The notes under the pieces: model-generated
Told to the model about the DNA's origin: nothing
The model's database searches: none
What the model saw: only the letters and a program-made list of their open reading frames with translations
Assembly (NCBI GenBank): GCA_022702545.1
Contig: JAHRBC010000001.1
Span: 2,976,001-3,040,000, forward strand
DNA length: 64,000 nucleotides
Direction: 5' to 3'
Source of the DNA: Phycomyces nitens
Lineage: Eukaryota; Mucoromycota; Mucoromycetes; Mucorales; Phycomycetaceae
Made by a program: the position numbers and the translations under genes
Part shown: positions 47,473 to 60,104 of the stretch, piece after piece
Numbering within the stretch: the stretch's first letter is position 1
Layout of the letters: each line of letters begins with the position of its first letter

Positions 47473-49877
47473 ATGAAGAACGTATTTAAAAGACACACAA
47501 AAGAGAAAAAGTCATTGGAACTTGCAAAGGCACTTCAGGAACAGGAAGAAAAGTTCAAGGAAGATGAGATTGAAAGAAAACGTCGTCAGGAACTAGACGA
47601 TGCAGCAATCGCAAAACTACTCCAAGAAGAATGGGAAAAAGAAGACCAGAATTCAACTCAATCGGCCATTCAGCAAAGTCCACAAAGCCATCACTCGCAA
47701 TCCACAACAACTTCCTCTGTCAATTTCCAATCGCCATTAGATTCCAATCGATCCTTGCCAAGCAACCCATCGCCTCCTCAAAGACCTCAGAATCTATATC
47801 CACAGCAATCAACCTTGCCACCGCAACCACCACAACAACCGCAACCACCAGCTTTACCAACAAAACCAGCAGGCTATGACTATGGTAAATTTATAGCCAA
47901 TGTTTAGTAGCCAAAAAAAAAAAACAAGTGCTCATTGTTTCCAACAGCTGAGAATAGTAATGGCTCTCACCCAATGTACATGCCAATGCCTGAACCATGT
48001 CCAACTTCAGGCACAACCCCAATTCCAGATAGTCCAATAAACCTTGGCTATCTTGATCCAAAGGCTCAACCACCTACCTGGGTTAATAACCCTGGTCAGC
48101 CTAGACACAATAACACTTTCCCTTTCCACCTCCACCTCCACCACACACATTCTCAGCAATATCCTCAGCCATTTCACCCTCCCATCGTCACACCCTCCAC
48201 TGCGCCGGCCGCAGCAGGATCGTACAACCAATTCCCTTTTGGGTGTCCACCAATGAATCCCACGCCCAATCGAACTGCGGAAACCTGCCAACCAACCACT
48301 GCTACACAAAATCAAGCTCGCAAACCTGCAAGCCAACGACGACGAGATCCAAAGATACGTATCAACACCCTATCTCACGCACCCACTGAATTCCATAGCC
48401 CTGGAATGTCTCCAAGAGATGGCTACATGTCCCCCATACTTCCCATGGGCATGCCAACGCCAAACATCAAAAGACATGAAGTGAACCCAAACTCTACTAC
48501 CAATCTGTCTCATTACCAAGACTCCCTTTATTCTTTAGCGGATACGTCGAGATCTACCATATCAATTATTCCTACACCATCTGAAGCTGTGTTTAGCAAG
48601 CCTCACGAATACACCCCAACATCAGTAACAGATCAAACGACAGAAAGCATAGATACCCCTGAATCCTCAGACTCAATTGACTCTCTTGATGATTTCCATG
48701 GCAACAAACTAGGCAACCACAATCCAGTCCAGAGACCTGGGTCTGTGACGGTGGTTGAGCCGATATTACTTTCCAGACTGTCGGTAAAGGCTCAACCTAC
48801 AGAGGACAACCAAGATCCCTTTACAGACTCTTTTGCAGCAGACGAGTCTTTGGATCTGCCCTTTGAACAGTCCCCACCACAGCCTGTCGGTGTCCATGTA
48901 GCCCGACAATCTTCTCAGAAAAAGTCCCAATTGCCCAAGCAGCTTAAGCAGCGTCAGTCTACATGCGCTACAAGAGTCGAGCCGAATTTCTTGAGTAGAT
49001 TACCAACCAATGCAGCTTCCGTTCCGAGAGGTGGGAATAATCCTCCCCTCGATTTTACCCCAACAGCAGGGCCAAATAAGGTCCCGTCACTAGTCCCAAT
49101 GCGAGGTCCAGGGCAGCTCCCGTTGAAACCCAACGCGCCAAGAGCGCTGGTTGTTGAACCCCAGGAAATTCATGCAGAAAATACAACCAGGACGGCAAAA
49201 GTGTATCCAACCATAACAGTGCGGGCCGGTTTACCTAATCATGAGAGTAACCCGACTCATGGGCGTAAATCCATCACAAGAGAAGGTAACCATGGTTATT
49301 TGGTTATTAAATTTGACAATTGAATAACAAATTTTTACTAGGTTCACTTGATGATTATTTGGCAAAAAACGACCACCGTCTTTTGGCTACAAACGGCCCC
49401 GTAGTAATGCCAGATGGGTTCCTGAGTAAGTAGTCAATGATAATCAATACAATGTGCTGATCATTGTCTGTAGAAAGTCCCAATGAGCGATGCATTACCG
49501 TACGAAGTGTAGTAGAGGGAAAAAAGGCGTGGATCAAGCTGTATCCATGGGATACCGGGAAAAAGCTTGCAGAACGCATTCATTCAGCGGCGACCTACAA
49601 GACACAGAAGATCCTGAGTATTAAAATACCCTCTGGACACGAAATTCCCTTGGACGATACACCCGTGTTCAATGACTGGAGTGTGGTCGAGAAGCATCAG
49701 AATGGAGCGTACTGGGATGTCGAATGGGAGCCCATAGAGAACTCGCTAATGGATACATTTGAAGGAGGTAAATATTCTTGTGATTATTGAATGGATAAAA
49801 GACTAACATGTGAATTGCAAAAAGGCATAAGCTACATTAGGTCATTTAAACAGACCTTTAAATCTAAAGACGAGTGA
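47473..49877 (+). CDS. Large disordered protein with N-terminal UIM-like helix; unrecognised
   Basis: Five exons (47473-47884, 47948-49285, 49342-49425, 49474-49767, 49825-49877) give 726 aa in one frame. Residues about 10-60 form a charged helix (KSLELAKALQEQEEKFKEDE) followed by DDAAIAKLLQEEWEKED, which resembles a ubiquitin-interacting motif. About 450 residues of Pro/Gln/Ser/Thr-rich disorder follow, including a His patch (FHLHLHHTHSQQ). The last 110 residues are ordered: CITVRSVVEGKKAWIKLYPW, then GKKLAERIHSAATYKTQKIL and IKIPSGHEIPLDDTPVFNDW, suggesting a ubiquitin-like or similar small beta-grasp fold. VEP-x-LSRL occurs twice (about residues 410 and 480). No family is recognised. Confidence 0.7.
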
Positions 49878-50455
49878 CATGTTTTTGGCTGTTTCAATTA
49901 GCAGTAAATAAAGAATAAAATAAATAATAAAATACTAATAAAAAAAGTTGAACAATTCATATGATACACAGCACTAGTGATTCCTCATGTCTTTATGAAA
50001 AAGGGGCACCAAGACACTTTTTTTTTCTTCTTTATCGTGGGCAAAAATGATGATGAATATTATATATATTAAAATTTTAGGATATGGGTTTGGTGTACTT
50101 TGTACTTTGTACTCTGGACATGCGCTTTCACTATACACTGCTATTTATTATTATTATTATTATTACTGTCTCTAGGCTTGGATAGTTTTCCATATCAAGC
50201 ACTTCACATGGACATGAACAACTTATTTTAATTTCTATTTCCCTTGGTGTTTTCACATGGGCCCGGGAGGCACGGACGCGGTTCGTCTTCACATGAAACT
50301 ATCCAAAATGGCAATCTGACAGCCCTGGCCTTTCGCTTTATGAATCCTTTGGCATTCAAATGAGTTGGCGCCAGCTGGCTATAAATACAAAACGTTTTCC
50401 TTTAAAACTTTTTTCTTTATCTACAATACGATTCTCCTCTTGACTCCTTTACAAC
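49878..50455 (+). promoter_or_regulatory. Upstream region of Vip1-like copy B with TATA element
   Basis: This 578-nt gap includes an ATT run at 50147-50166 and a clear TATAAATA at 50380-50387, 69-76 nt before the ATG. The TATA box follows GGCGCCAGCTGG, which contains an E-box-like CAGCTG. Copy A has no comparable box. Confidence 0.5.
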
Positions 50456-51583
50456 ATGCCTGCCTTCACCACCATCGAAGTAATGTCTGACCAGCATCAA
50501 TTTCTTATTCACCAATATATCCTCCTTTTTAGCTTCCCGAGACTCCCTCTCCCAACTACGTTATCGTCAAGAACATCTCTGCCCAGTCCTCTGAAAAGAC
50601 TGGTAATTTATCTATCAATAAGATTGGATTTCAACTAACACTTCAATAGTCAAGGAGTTCTTCTTGTTCTGTGGCAAGATCAAGGAATTCGAGCTTGTCA
50701 AGTAAGTATTTGCCAATATTGTGCTTGTTTGCCTAGACTAATGTTTGTTTAGGGATGACGATGAGGAACATCAGATTGCCTTGATTAACTTTGAGCGTGA
50801 ATCTGCTGCCAAGACCGCCTCCCTTCTCAGCAATGGTAAATATTCGCTCATATAAACAATGGACCAAAAACAAAAAACAAAACAAAAATAAAGGGCGTAT
50901 GGGAACTAACCAGGTGCTGTGCTGTGTAGCCTTGATCGATGATTGCCACATCACCGCTGCTGCCTATTTTGATTCCGCTGCCTCCTCTGAAGGTGCCCAG
51001 TCCCCCGAACTCGATTCTGCCGAGACCACCCAGGAGTCCAAGCCCAAGTCTCGCATTGCTGCCGAGATCCTCGCCAACGGTTACCTGCTCCAGGACCACA
51101 TTGTCGCCAAGGGACTTGAATACGATGGCAAGTACAGCTTCTCCACCCGCATCTCTGGATACCTTACCTCCCTCCAGACCAATGGTAAGTCCAATGGTAA
51201 AAACGAACCTCTATAAGCATTCTTCTCAACCATCTTTACTAGTCAAGCAGCTCGACACCAAGTACCGCATCTGGGACAAGGCTGTAGAGATTGACCACAA
51301 GTTTGGCATCCAAGAAAAGGTCCACACCGCTGCCCAGCAGGCCCAGCATACCGCCCAGGTTGCTCTCCAGTCCCCCACTGGCCAAAAGGTCCATGACTTG
51401 GCCAGCCAGACATTTGCCCAGATTGCTGCCGTCCACTACGAGGCCAAGAAGATCCAGGTAGAGTAAAGATTGTGAGCAAGTGAGGATCTTCATACTTATC
51501 ATAAACGGGTTTTCTTTTAGGGTGAGAAGATCATTGCTTCTGCCGAGTCCCACCCCGCCGAGCCCGCTGCAACTGCTGCCTAA
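50456..51583 (+). CDS. Vip1-like RRM protein, copy B
   Basis: Seven exons (50456-50479, 50533-50602, 50650-50701, 50753-50835, 50930-51184, 51243-51457, 51521-51583) encode 253 aa. The RRM reads YVIVKNISAQSS, VKEFFLFCGKIKEFELV and IALINFERESAAKTASLL; then come KSRIAAEILANGYLLQDHIV, KYRIWDKAVEIDHKFGIQEK and the Ala/Gln-rich helix. It is the paralogue of the gene at 35068-36305. The first five introns fall at equal positions and phases, and exons 1 to 4 have identical lengths. This copy has one extra 3' intron, C-biased codons and a TATA box, suggesting it is the more highly expressed one. The molecular role of the family is not established. Confidence 0.88.
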
Positions 51584-53177
51584 AGCGCATACCTTTATTC
51601 CCTAAACAATTGATATCCCCACCCACATCAAATTATCTCTTCTTCATCTGTGCCTTAGTTCTTCTTGTGATTGTTTTCATTTATGAAAAAAAAACCCCCA
51701 TTCAACCCTTTTAGCCATTAGCTATGCAAATCTCATCTAGAAACCATATTAAAGACATTTTATTATATATTTTATACAATCTCCAAAGATGATAATGATG
51801 ATAATGATGATGATGATACTGTGTTTCCAAATTATGAGTGTAGTCCGTCCAAGCATTAAAATATCGCCCATTTGAGAAGTATTTCTGGCGATCCAGTTGG
51901 ACTTGCCCTGTGAATCGACACTACTGATGTGTCACAATCGAGGCATTACACAATCCATATTTTGCCTGAACAGGCCACCCCAACGAATTCCCAAACAAGT
52001 GTGTGGCACAGTACAATAGGCTTCTTAGTTTGGAAGCGGTTGGTGAGGTGGGTGTACAGACTGTAAGTTTAAATTTAATGTTTTCAGATCTCTGGTGACG
52101 GTTGGTTTGTCAATTATTGAGATGACAGCACCAGTACACAGATGAGCCGGGTCTTGAGGTGTCCATGGAAACAAGCTTTTTGTTAAATGCCAAGAAGTTC
52201 TGTTGTTAAGATGAATACTATATCATCTTGATACCGTCATTTTAGAGGTCTTTTCTTGTTAACAGACTAGTGCCAATGTCCACTTTGGTTAATTTGTAAA
52301 ATACAAATAATCACCAGATTAGAAGTATTGATATTAATGTGCTTCACGTTGAATACCCTTTGTCATCACGGCGTGGCACTTGATCCCCCATGATTAAAAG
52401 TGAATTGATTATATGTACAACATCAGACCATTCGGTTTGGTTTTTTTTTCAAACTGCTAGTAAATCACATGTAGCCAACAGTGTACTGAATACCCGCATT
52501 GTTTTGTTGGTTTAGGCTTCCAAGCAGGCCTTTGTGCTGAACAAGGAAGTCGATCTGATGAAAGTAGTTTGGCGTATTAAAACAAACTGTAACATATATT
52601 AAATTGCATACTAGTCCAAATAATATCCGTATATTTGAAATGCCAAAATAATAATAATATATAAAAAAAAGGTTTTAATCTTTATTGGCTGTTACAATGG
52701 AAAATATTAGATACATGTGATATTAGCAACATTATTTAATATATGCTACATTTGAATATATATATACAAAAATGGCCGCAATTTAGCCTTTATTACCCGT
52801 TGATTTATTACATAATAGTATATATAAAAAAAAGCTAAATGTTGGGATCAAAGACTACAATTTTTACATACTAGCTCTTGTTAAGCCATTAAAGACTTGG
52901 AAATCTAGTTGAATGGCACCGAGATTAAATGGAAACAATAGGTGGTTCTTAAAGGACTTGTCATTTTTTTTAAAAAAAAAACAGAGATGTTATCTACCCT
53001 CCTTTTGTAATTTTCCGTATTTTTATTTATTTATTTATTTAAATTTATTCATCATGAAAAATAATCTATTTACGAACACGATAACGGCCATTGTAGCTTG
53101 GAGTCACTTGGATCTATTAAATCTTATTAATATCTCCAAAGTACTTGTCTTGTATTGCCTTACCAAATCTACACGAT
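51584..53177. other. Intergenic region without supported gene
   Basis: About 1.6 kb containing a GAT-rich run (51787-51813), poly-A runs and no frame with recognisable similarity. Part of it could be old transposon sequence, but no ends or motifs were found. Confidence 0.4.
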
Positions 53178-55885
53178 CTATGAAACTCTGGGTGATCTTT
53201 CTTGTGGCAGATTGTGAGTGGCTTTGGCCATGGAAACCCATAAAGGCCTGTCAAGTATCTTATCATTAGAACACTATGTGCTTCACTCTTCAAGGCACTT
53301 ACACCCAATACGGCATCTCTTCTATCTTTCTCCAGACTGTTGAGGAAGCCCCAGACTGTGGGCAGTAGTGAGGTCAAATGTTCGGGCTTAAAGCTAGTGC
53401 TCATGCTGGTCATTATAACACCCTCTTCATTTGCAGTCTCTTCTTCCTTTGCGTTTCAAGAATTATCTCTAGGTTATCACACTTGTTTCATCCTTATCTT
53501 TTCTATTTACCTCATAGCCAAGGACACCAAGAACATGTTCCACAATTCTGTCTGCCCATGCAGGCACATCATCTTCTTGTACTTTAGATTGGGGTCTCTT
53601 TCTGGTCTTAAAGTCAACAGAAAGCTGTTCCTTTGCTGCAGAATTTGCTTGCATTGTTCTGGCCAGCAGGAACAGGGATGTCAGCTCACACACCATGATA
53701 TTCATCTCTTGCAAAACACTGTCCACCTATACAAATGGGTCAATCTATGTCCTTTATAAACCCACCAATTACCTTGCCACCTCTGTTTCCAAATGCATCT
53801 GCGCCATAAGGGAAAAAGACAGAGATGTGTTTGAGGAACTGTTGGAGATGTGCGTTCAACCATGCGGAATCAAGCTTTCCAATACCACCCTTGCTAACCA
53901 TTGAGCGCCAGAGCACAAGCGATAGTCGCAGAATGGTCTCGAGCAACTGAAGTGCTGGGGTTAAGCTGATATTGTTGGAAGTAAACACAGATGGAGCAGT
54001 CTCTAGCCATGAACCCACAAGAATTGGCTGGAATGTCTCGATCAATTGCTAAAACATACAATTGTTAGAGTTGTCTTTGGCAACCAACCATTCGTCTTAC
54101 CTTTACATCGCCCACTCTCTCATCCAAACTGCATTCTGCACGATGGACACTAACACCACTTTGGGTTGATCCACCTTTACCAACTGATCCTGTTGCTGCT
54201 TGGGTGCTCTTTGGGCCAGCAGACTCAAACAGATTGAGAGAGGAGTAGCTGGGGAGTGCGTTTACTGATAAGAATGGGACACTGCTTCCAATCATGGCGC
54301 TCAAGGGTGTAAATCCAGTCTAGATTGAGTTATGGTCATTAGGTTACCATAAAGCTCCACCATCATCCAATCTTACCTGATCCCAACGAAGTGTCTTTGC
54401 GTCTTTGCTTGCCTGGGTCTCTTCTAATCGGTTTCTAAAACTCTCTCTGGCATGTCTGCTCTCGAGGAAATTCATAAAGAACCAATAGCTACAGAAACCC
54501 ACGTATAAATATACATATACATATATATATTTATCAAAAATGTCCACATATATACTTGCTTGTCATTTCTATCCTCTGATAATCCTGCTTCAAGGAAATT
54601 CGATACACTCTTCAAGAGCTCAAGTTTGCTCTGATTACAAGTCAATATATTTGCTGCTTTTATTTGAATTCTTTTTTTAAAAAAAATACCTTGTGGAGGT
54701 GCAAATGCGACTTGTTCTCTGCTGCCTTTACGGATGCAACATTGACATGTGCTGTGGTTGATCCACTCAAGTTTGATCTGGATTGTGCAATGGTATTTGA
54801 GTCGACCGAAAGAAGGCTGAGGTAGTTGTTTGCAACCTATAGGCGAGTTTCTTTGGTTTAGATAGTTCCAATGCTTACTAGCCAATATATATATATTTAT
54901 ATAATCTTACTGTATCCCAGAACTTTGACACCAGTACTTCGGGTGCAATATCCACCCATAAATCAATCAGTCGAATAGCATCCAATCTAATGTCTTCAAA
55001 AATGTGTGTCATGGCAGAACAAGTGTAGATGACAAGTAGAGGCAAAAAAGGTTGGAGTTCGATCTAATGATATTTTTCAATAGTCAGTTTCTTGTCTTTA
55101 TGCAATTGCATCCTTGTTCATTGGTCCTAGTCTATCGTACCTTGTCAATAGGCTCAAAGCAGTCTCTAAGGAAGGAAAGAAGGGCTTTGCGTACATCTCT
55201 TTCCTGTTTTTTTTTTAAAAAAAAAACATATATATGGTCAATTTACTAGTAATCTATCATCACTTTTTTTTCCCCACTAGCAAACAATAAAAGACTCACT
55301 TCATCCATAAACAACCTCAGAATACTGTTGACTACTGTGCTTAAAGAAGAGACCAGAATATGGGGATTGTCCATGCATAAATCACGCATATTCAAAAGTG
55401 CCTCTAAATTCAATGATAAATATTCCACATTAGAAATCATTGTTCAGAGAAGCCACCTCTTTTTTTTTGTTTGGTTTCTTACCTTTTCGTACACTGGAAT
55501 TGTAATGTTTTAATTTGACCAAGAGATCAGCAAGTGTAAGATTGCGAGTTGTGGTGGTTTCTCGAGATTTATCTTCATTGATACTTTGGTTTGGTAATGA
55601 GATTGCTAGAATCAAACATGAGATTTACTGTCGACCGAGATTCTTTTGTGTTTAGTGTATTACTCTTTGACTTGAAGGATGTATCGGTAAAATTGTCAGC
55701 GACAGTCTTCTTCTTTCCGACCTTGAGTTTCTTTTTCTATAGTTTTAAAGGCTCGGGTAAGTATATATATATAAAAAAGACATGATTCCATTGCAATAAT
55801 TAGGTTGCATTCCACACTGGAATTGCAGGCTGCCTACCTTAAAGTCCTCATTCTTGAGCTTCTTTATCTTTCTCTCGCTTGGCAT
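53178..55885 (-). CDS. IPI1: Pre-rRNA processing protein IPI1/TEX10
   Basis: About fourteen exons are read on the minus strand, from 55885 to 53178 (first ones 55885-55838, 55736-55664, 55605-55483, 55403-55300, 55203-55141, 55063-54911, 54836-54690, 54630-54560, 54488-54377, 54319-54101). The start has the family hallmark KKKLKVGKKKTVADNFTDTS followed by FKSKTISLPNQSI. Armadillo-like helices follow (LTLADLLVKLKHYNSSVRK, RDVRKALLSFLRDCF, MTHIFEDIRLDAIRLIDLWV). IPI1 joins IPI3 and RIX1 in the Rix1 complex for ITS2 processing and 60S remodelling. The protein is about 860 aa, TEX10-like in length. Intron 54489-54559 has a GC donor. Confidence 0.92.
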
Positions 55886-56961
55886 TGCTGTAGTGTGTCG
55901 TGCTTTATCAAAGAAAATTCTGCCTCCATTTTTATATGACTGTGACTGTTCGTGACTTTTTTATTTTTGATGCACGTCTAATTCAATTGACCTGTTCTTT
56001 TTTTTTATTACTATTATTTCAAATATATCAAAAAGTAGGTGGTTGTGAATAATAGGCATGTCATTGGTTCCATGCGAAGGAGGTCAGGATAGAAAGCATT
56101 AAAGGAATCCTGAATTTCGGCTCCCAATTGAAGAAGCTGTCGGATCACCCAGGTAATTACGCCGCAAAACTATAATTAATGGTTATAATTTGGTCCACAT
56201 TATCAGAATACCTTGGTTTCTTCCAACAAATGGGTCCGCAGAGTATACAAGATCTGGATCCGGGTTACAAATCTAGTTTTAAATATGAGGGATTTATTAT
56301 TGTTTTTCAAAAAATAATAATAATTTAGCTTGGGATCATGACATTTAGCCCTTTAGATATCTGTACTTGTAGGAAAAGTGTAGATTAGAATGAATAGCAT
56401 GACCTTGCAAACCCCTTATTTTGTACAGGGGCGATGACGGGATTGATCACCAATATTGCCATCGTCAATATTGCCATTACCACCAGGCTACCCAATACCT
56501 TTTTTTTTGCTCATAATAATCATAATAATCATAATATCCTTTCTAGTTGTTCAGAATGATTGGAAACCAACGACTGGCATATTATCCTGTCAATATGCAA
56601 AATATGGTTGTTCTTTTATGTTTGCAATTGGGTTGATATAGTAGAATATATAATCATTCTTATTCCAATGTGTTTTATCAAAAAAAAATCCCTCTCTGTT
56701 GGAATACAAGCAATTTCCTAAACCAGTAGGTTTTTTTGGGCTCTCATTCTCTAGAGAATATTAGAGGTTCTCAAGAGATACAGCTGCCTTTTTTGGAGAG
56801 TTGACTCCGTGCCGTTTAAGCGTAAATCTTCGGACCTTTTCTGCCTTTCTTTAACACTTCCCCTTGATTACAGAACCTATGCTTCTTTTGGTACACCATC
56901 AGAGCCAATTAGACGCTCGCGCAACCATGTATAAGGAGTCTGTATGATGATAATATAGATA
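55886..56961. other. Intergenic region left of the inverted-repeat element
   Basis: About 1.1 kb of AT-rich sequence with an ATC/ATA run near 56514-56537. Short open frames show no recognisable similarity. The left part should be the IPI1 promoter. Confidence 0.4.
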
Positions 56962-57063
56962 CAGTCATATTGGAGAAAATCGGCACTCCCCCCATTAATT
57001 TTTCAGTGGTTGCACAGAGACTTTTTCGTCCCACTTTTACAAGAAAAAGAGTGTGTGCTATTG
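56962..57063 (+). repeat. Left terminal inverted repeat
   Basis: This copy is preceded by TA and starts CAGTCATATTGG. It pairs with 58237-58333 in reverse orientation with scattered mismatches and short gaps. Confidence 0.75.
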
Positions 57064-58236
57064 TCGGTGGCCAGAAGGGATTCACAGTGCCAAGAAGAAG
57101 TGTCAGCACCATTACCTATTTGTTTGCAATGTGTTTCAGAGATTTGAATGCTATTTTTCCCAAAAGAACGCGAGGAAAACCAGATCCCAACCAAGTAATA
57201 GTTGCTAGCCATAGAGATTATTATTATTATTATTATTTTCACTTGGCCATAACCCATATTGATGCCGTCATCTGTTTGGTGAGGGGGGAAGCATTTGATG
57301 ATACTATTTGGACATTTACTAAAGTTGGGCGGTCGTTTATACCTTTCAGCAAGCTCGATAGCCATGAAATTGAGTCAGATGTTTAGATCGTCGTTGTCAA
57401 ACAGAGGCTGCAACAAGGGAGCAATATATATATATATATCTGGTAATCAGTGTAGTCCCTGAGATATCAGTATTGGTTGTATCCATGGGAACAAACTGAA
57501 AAATCTATAGAGGCGACATGACCAGGCGTTTGTTGATTTTGTCATTTATGGTGGTTGCCAGGGTGATAATTGACACACTCGCGTCAATTCGATTCATTGT
57601 CTTTCTTTCTTTTTTTCCCTATATGCTCTGAGCAATCTCTATGATTTTGAGCAATATATACATTATATATATATATATATTGTCAGGCTTAGATCTGGTA
57701 TTTATTTTTTGGCACTTGTAACAAGGTCGCAGAATCAATACCGCCGGCGATCGTCAAGTTTAGAGAATGGTTTTTTTAGACTTCTCCTTATTTTCCATTG
57801 TAACAATCGACAAACCAAAGCAAGTCACAAGATTATGCATTACTCTGTGGTATATTTTGGCTGTCAATACTTTCCAGAACTTGTGAATCTATCAAGTCAA
57901 AGTCGGTCAAGAATATGCTTTGAATCAATATCGTAAAAGTCTCTGGGAGAGTTTAATACGGCTCAAACAAACTGCCAACAGTTTATTGTTTTTCACATCA
58001 GAATGTCAGAAATATCACTGTTTGGATTAAATTATAAACTTAACAAGCGTCTATTACTCTTCACACCTCTTTATTACCTTGGTTTCTGTCTATTAAAAGT
58101 AGACAAAGCACACTTCCATGCTTTATACGTTTATTCTTTGCTAATTCATATAGTACGTGACTTGGTTTCTACTGTGCCGATTTAACGGTGTCTGTGTGAT
58201 GCCCTGTATTTGTATCACCAACGTTACCATTCTTGG

Positions 58237-58333
58237 CAATGGCGCATACTTCTTTTTAGGAAAGTTGAACAAACGTCTCTGTTTAACCGCTGAACAATCT
58301 AATGGGGGGTGCCGATTTTCGCCAATCTGACTG
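58237..58333 (-). repeat. Right terminal inverted repeat
   Basis: Read on the minus strand, it starts CAGTCAGATTGG and is followed on the plus strand by TA. It pairs with 56962-57063. Confidence 0.75.
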
Positions 58334-58655
58334 TAAATATATTGGTCTCAAACACATCTTCTTTACTGCTCAGCATCATTTTGTTCATATTACCAAGCAG
58401 ACGGATTATTGAATATGTCATCAATAGCATTCTATTTTAATTATTTTTATTGTTTTTATATTTATATATTTATTTTCGCATTCCTGTGCACAAAAATGAC
58501 GCGCACACTGAATAAGCATGTAACCACAATCCAAATATTCAATATTTTTGTGACCGACACATAGTTATTTTTATTGTGTGCTAATATTCTATACATATAA
58601 AAATATACTGGATTTTCAATATTGTTATTTTTTTTTCTTGTTCGTTCTTCTTTCT

Positions 58656-60067
58656 ATGCCCATTACTTCTAGGTTCTACTACATTAGAACATTTCTTTTG
58701 ACAACCCTGTCATTCTCCTCCCAGATCTATGGTCAGCCTATTGCTGGCCTAGTGGAATCTGTAGGAAATGACTATGGGTCTGCCTCATTCTGGGAAAAGG
58801 TGCTTGTCATTATTGTCCTTGTACTCATTGGTGGTATCTTTGCCGGTAATAATAATAATAAAAGACTACACTCAACCTACCAACGATAAATTAACCCATA
58901 TGATATATATATATATATATATCTAGGTCTGACCCTTGGCCTTATGGGATTAGACGAAACTAATCTTCATGTCCTAATCGAATCCGGAACTCCCGATGAA
59001 AGAGAGAATGCCAAAAAGGTCCTGAGATTGCTTGACCGTGGAAAGCACTGGGTGCTTGTGACATTGCTATTGTCCAACGTCATTGTAAACGAAACCCTGC
59101 CGATTGTCCTCCACGAGGTTGCCGGAGGTGGGCTCCAGGCCGTAGTAATCTCCACTGCCTTGATTGTTATTTTTGGAGAGTAAGTCTAGAAACACCAAGA
59201 GCCAACCAAGCGACTGATCCCAATTGTCTATTATTATTAGAGTTATTCCCCAGTGTGAGTAGAGGATGTTGGTAGACTCTTGTTGGGTGGTTTACTAATT
59301 TAATATTCGATTTCAATCTATAGCCATCTGTGTCCGTTATGGTCTTGCCATTGGAGCAAAGACTGCATGGTAAGTCAAGGACATCATGTTGTCCAAAGGC
59401 TTAAAAGGATGTATTTTTTTTGCAGGATGGTGCTTGTGCTGATGTATATCATGTTCCCCATTGCTTACCCTACCGCAAGACTCCTTGACTATGTACTTGG
59501 AGAGTCTCATGGAACTGTGTACAAGAAAGCTGGTATGTTTTACCTCCATACAACCCTTTGTGGTTTATTAACAATAATCCAGGTCTCAAGTCGCTTGTCT
59601 CTCTCCACCAGGCTGTCAACCCATCCGATGTCGATGCCCTGACTTCAGATGAAGTGCTCATTATTGGAGCTGTACTTGACCTGCGCTCAAAACCAGTCTC
59701 TCAAATCATGACCCCCCTAGAGAACGCATTTACCCTGTCCACCGAAGACATCTTGGACGAAAAGGTCGTTGATGAGGTATGGAACAGTCTACACTTGTCA
59801 TTCAAGAAAAGCTAATCTTACAAGTCCATATTTGGAAATAATAGATTCTTTCTGCTGGTTATTCTCGTATTCCCATTCACACACCTGAAAACAAGATTAA
59901 CTTTGTTGGCATGCTTTTGACCAAGCGTCTGATTACATATGACCCCGAAGATGCTTTGCCTGTTAAGGACCTTCCTATCAGCACATTGCCAGAGACCGGA
60001 CCCGATACTAGTTGTCTTGATATCCTCAACTTTTTCCAGGAAGGAAAGAGTAAGTATTTAATATTGC

Positions 60068-60104
<37 letters not shown>

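Larger units (their letters stand above)
56962..58333. mobile_element. 1.37-kb element with long terminal inverted repeats and TA flanks
   Basis: The left end (56962-57063) and the reverse complement of the right end (58237-58333) align over about 100 nt with clear similarity; both begin CAGTCA-ATTGG and share GAAAATCGGCAC. The dinucleotide TA flanks each end (56960-56961 and 58334-58335). CAGT termini, long inverted repeats, TA target and about 1.4 kb length all fit the Tc1/mariner superfamily. No intact transposase or DDE motif was seen inside, so it is probably non-autonomous or decayed. A 138-codon frame at 56970-57386 starts within the left repeat and is probably not a gene. Internal TA and ATT microsatellites are present. 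Confidence 0.75.

Noticed and set aside
56970..57386. 138-codon frame in the inverted-repeat element
   Set aside because: It begins inside the terminal repeat and includes a TAT microsatellite (poly-Tyr); no transposase motif is present.
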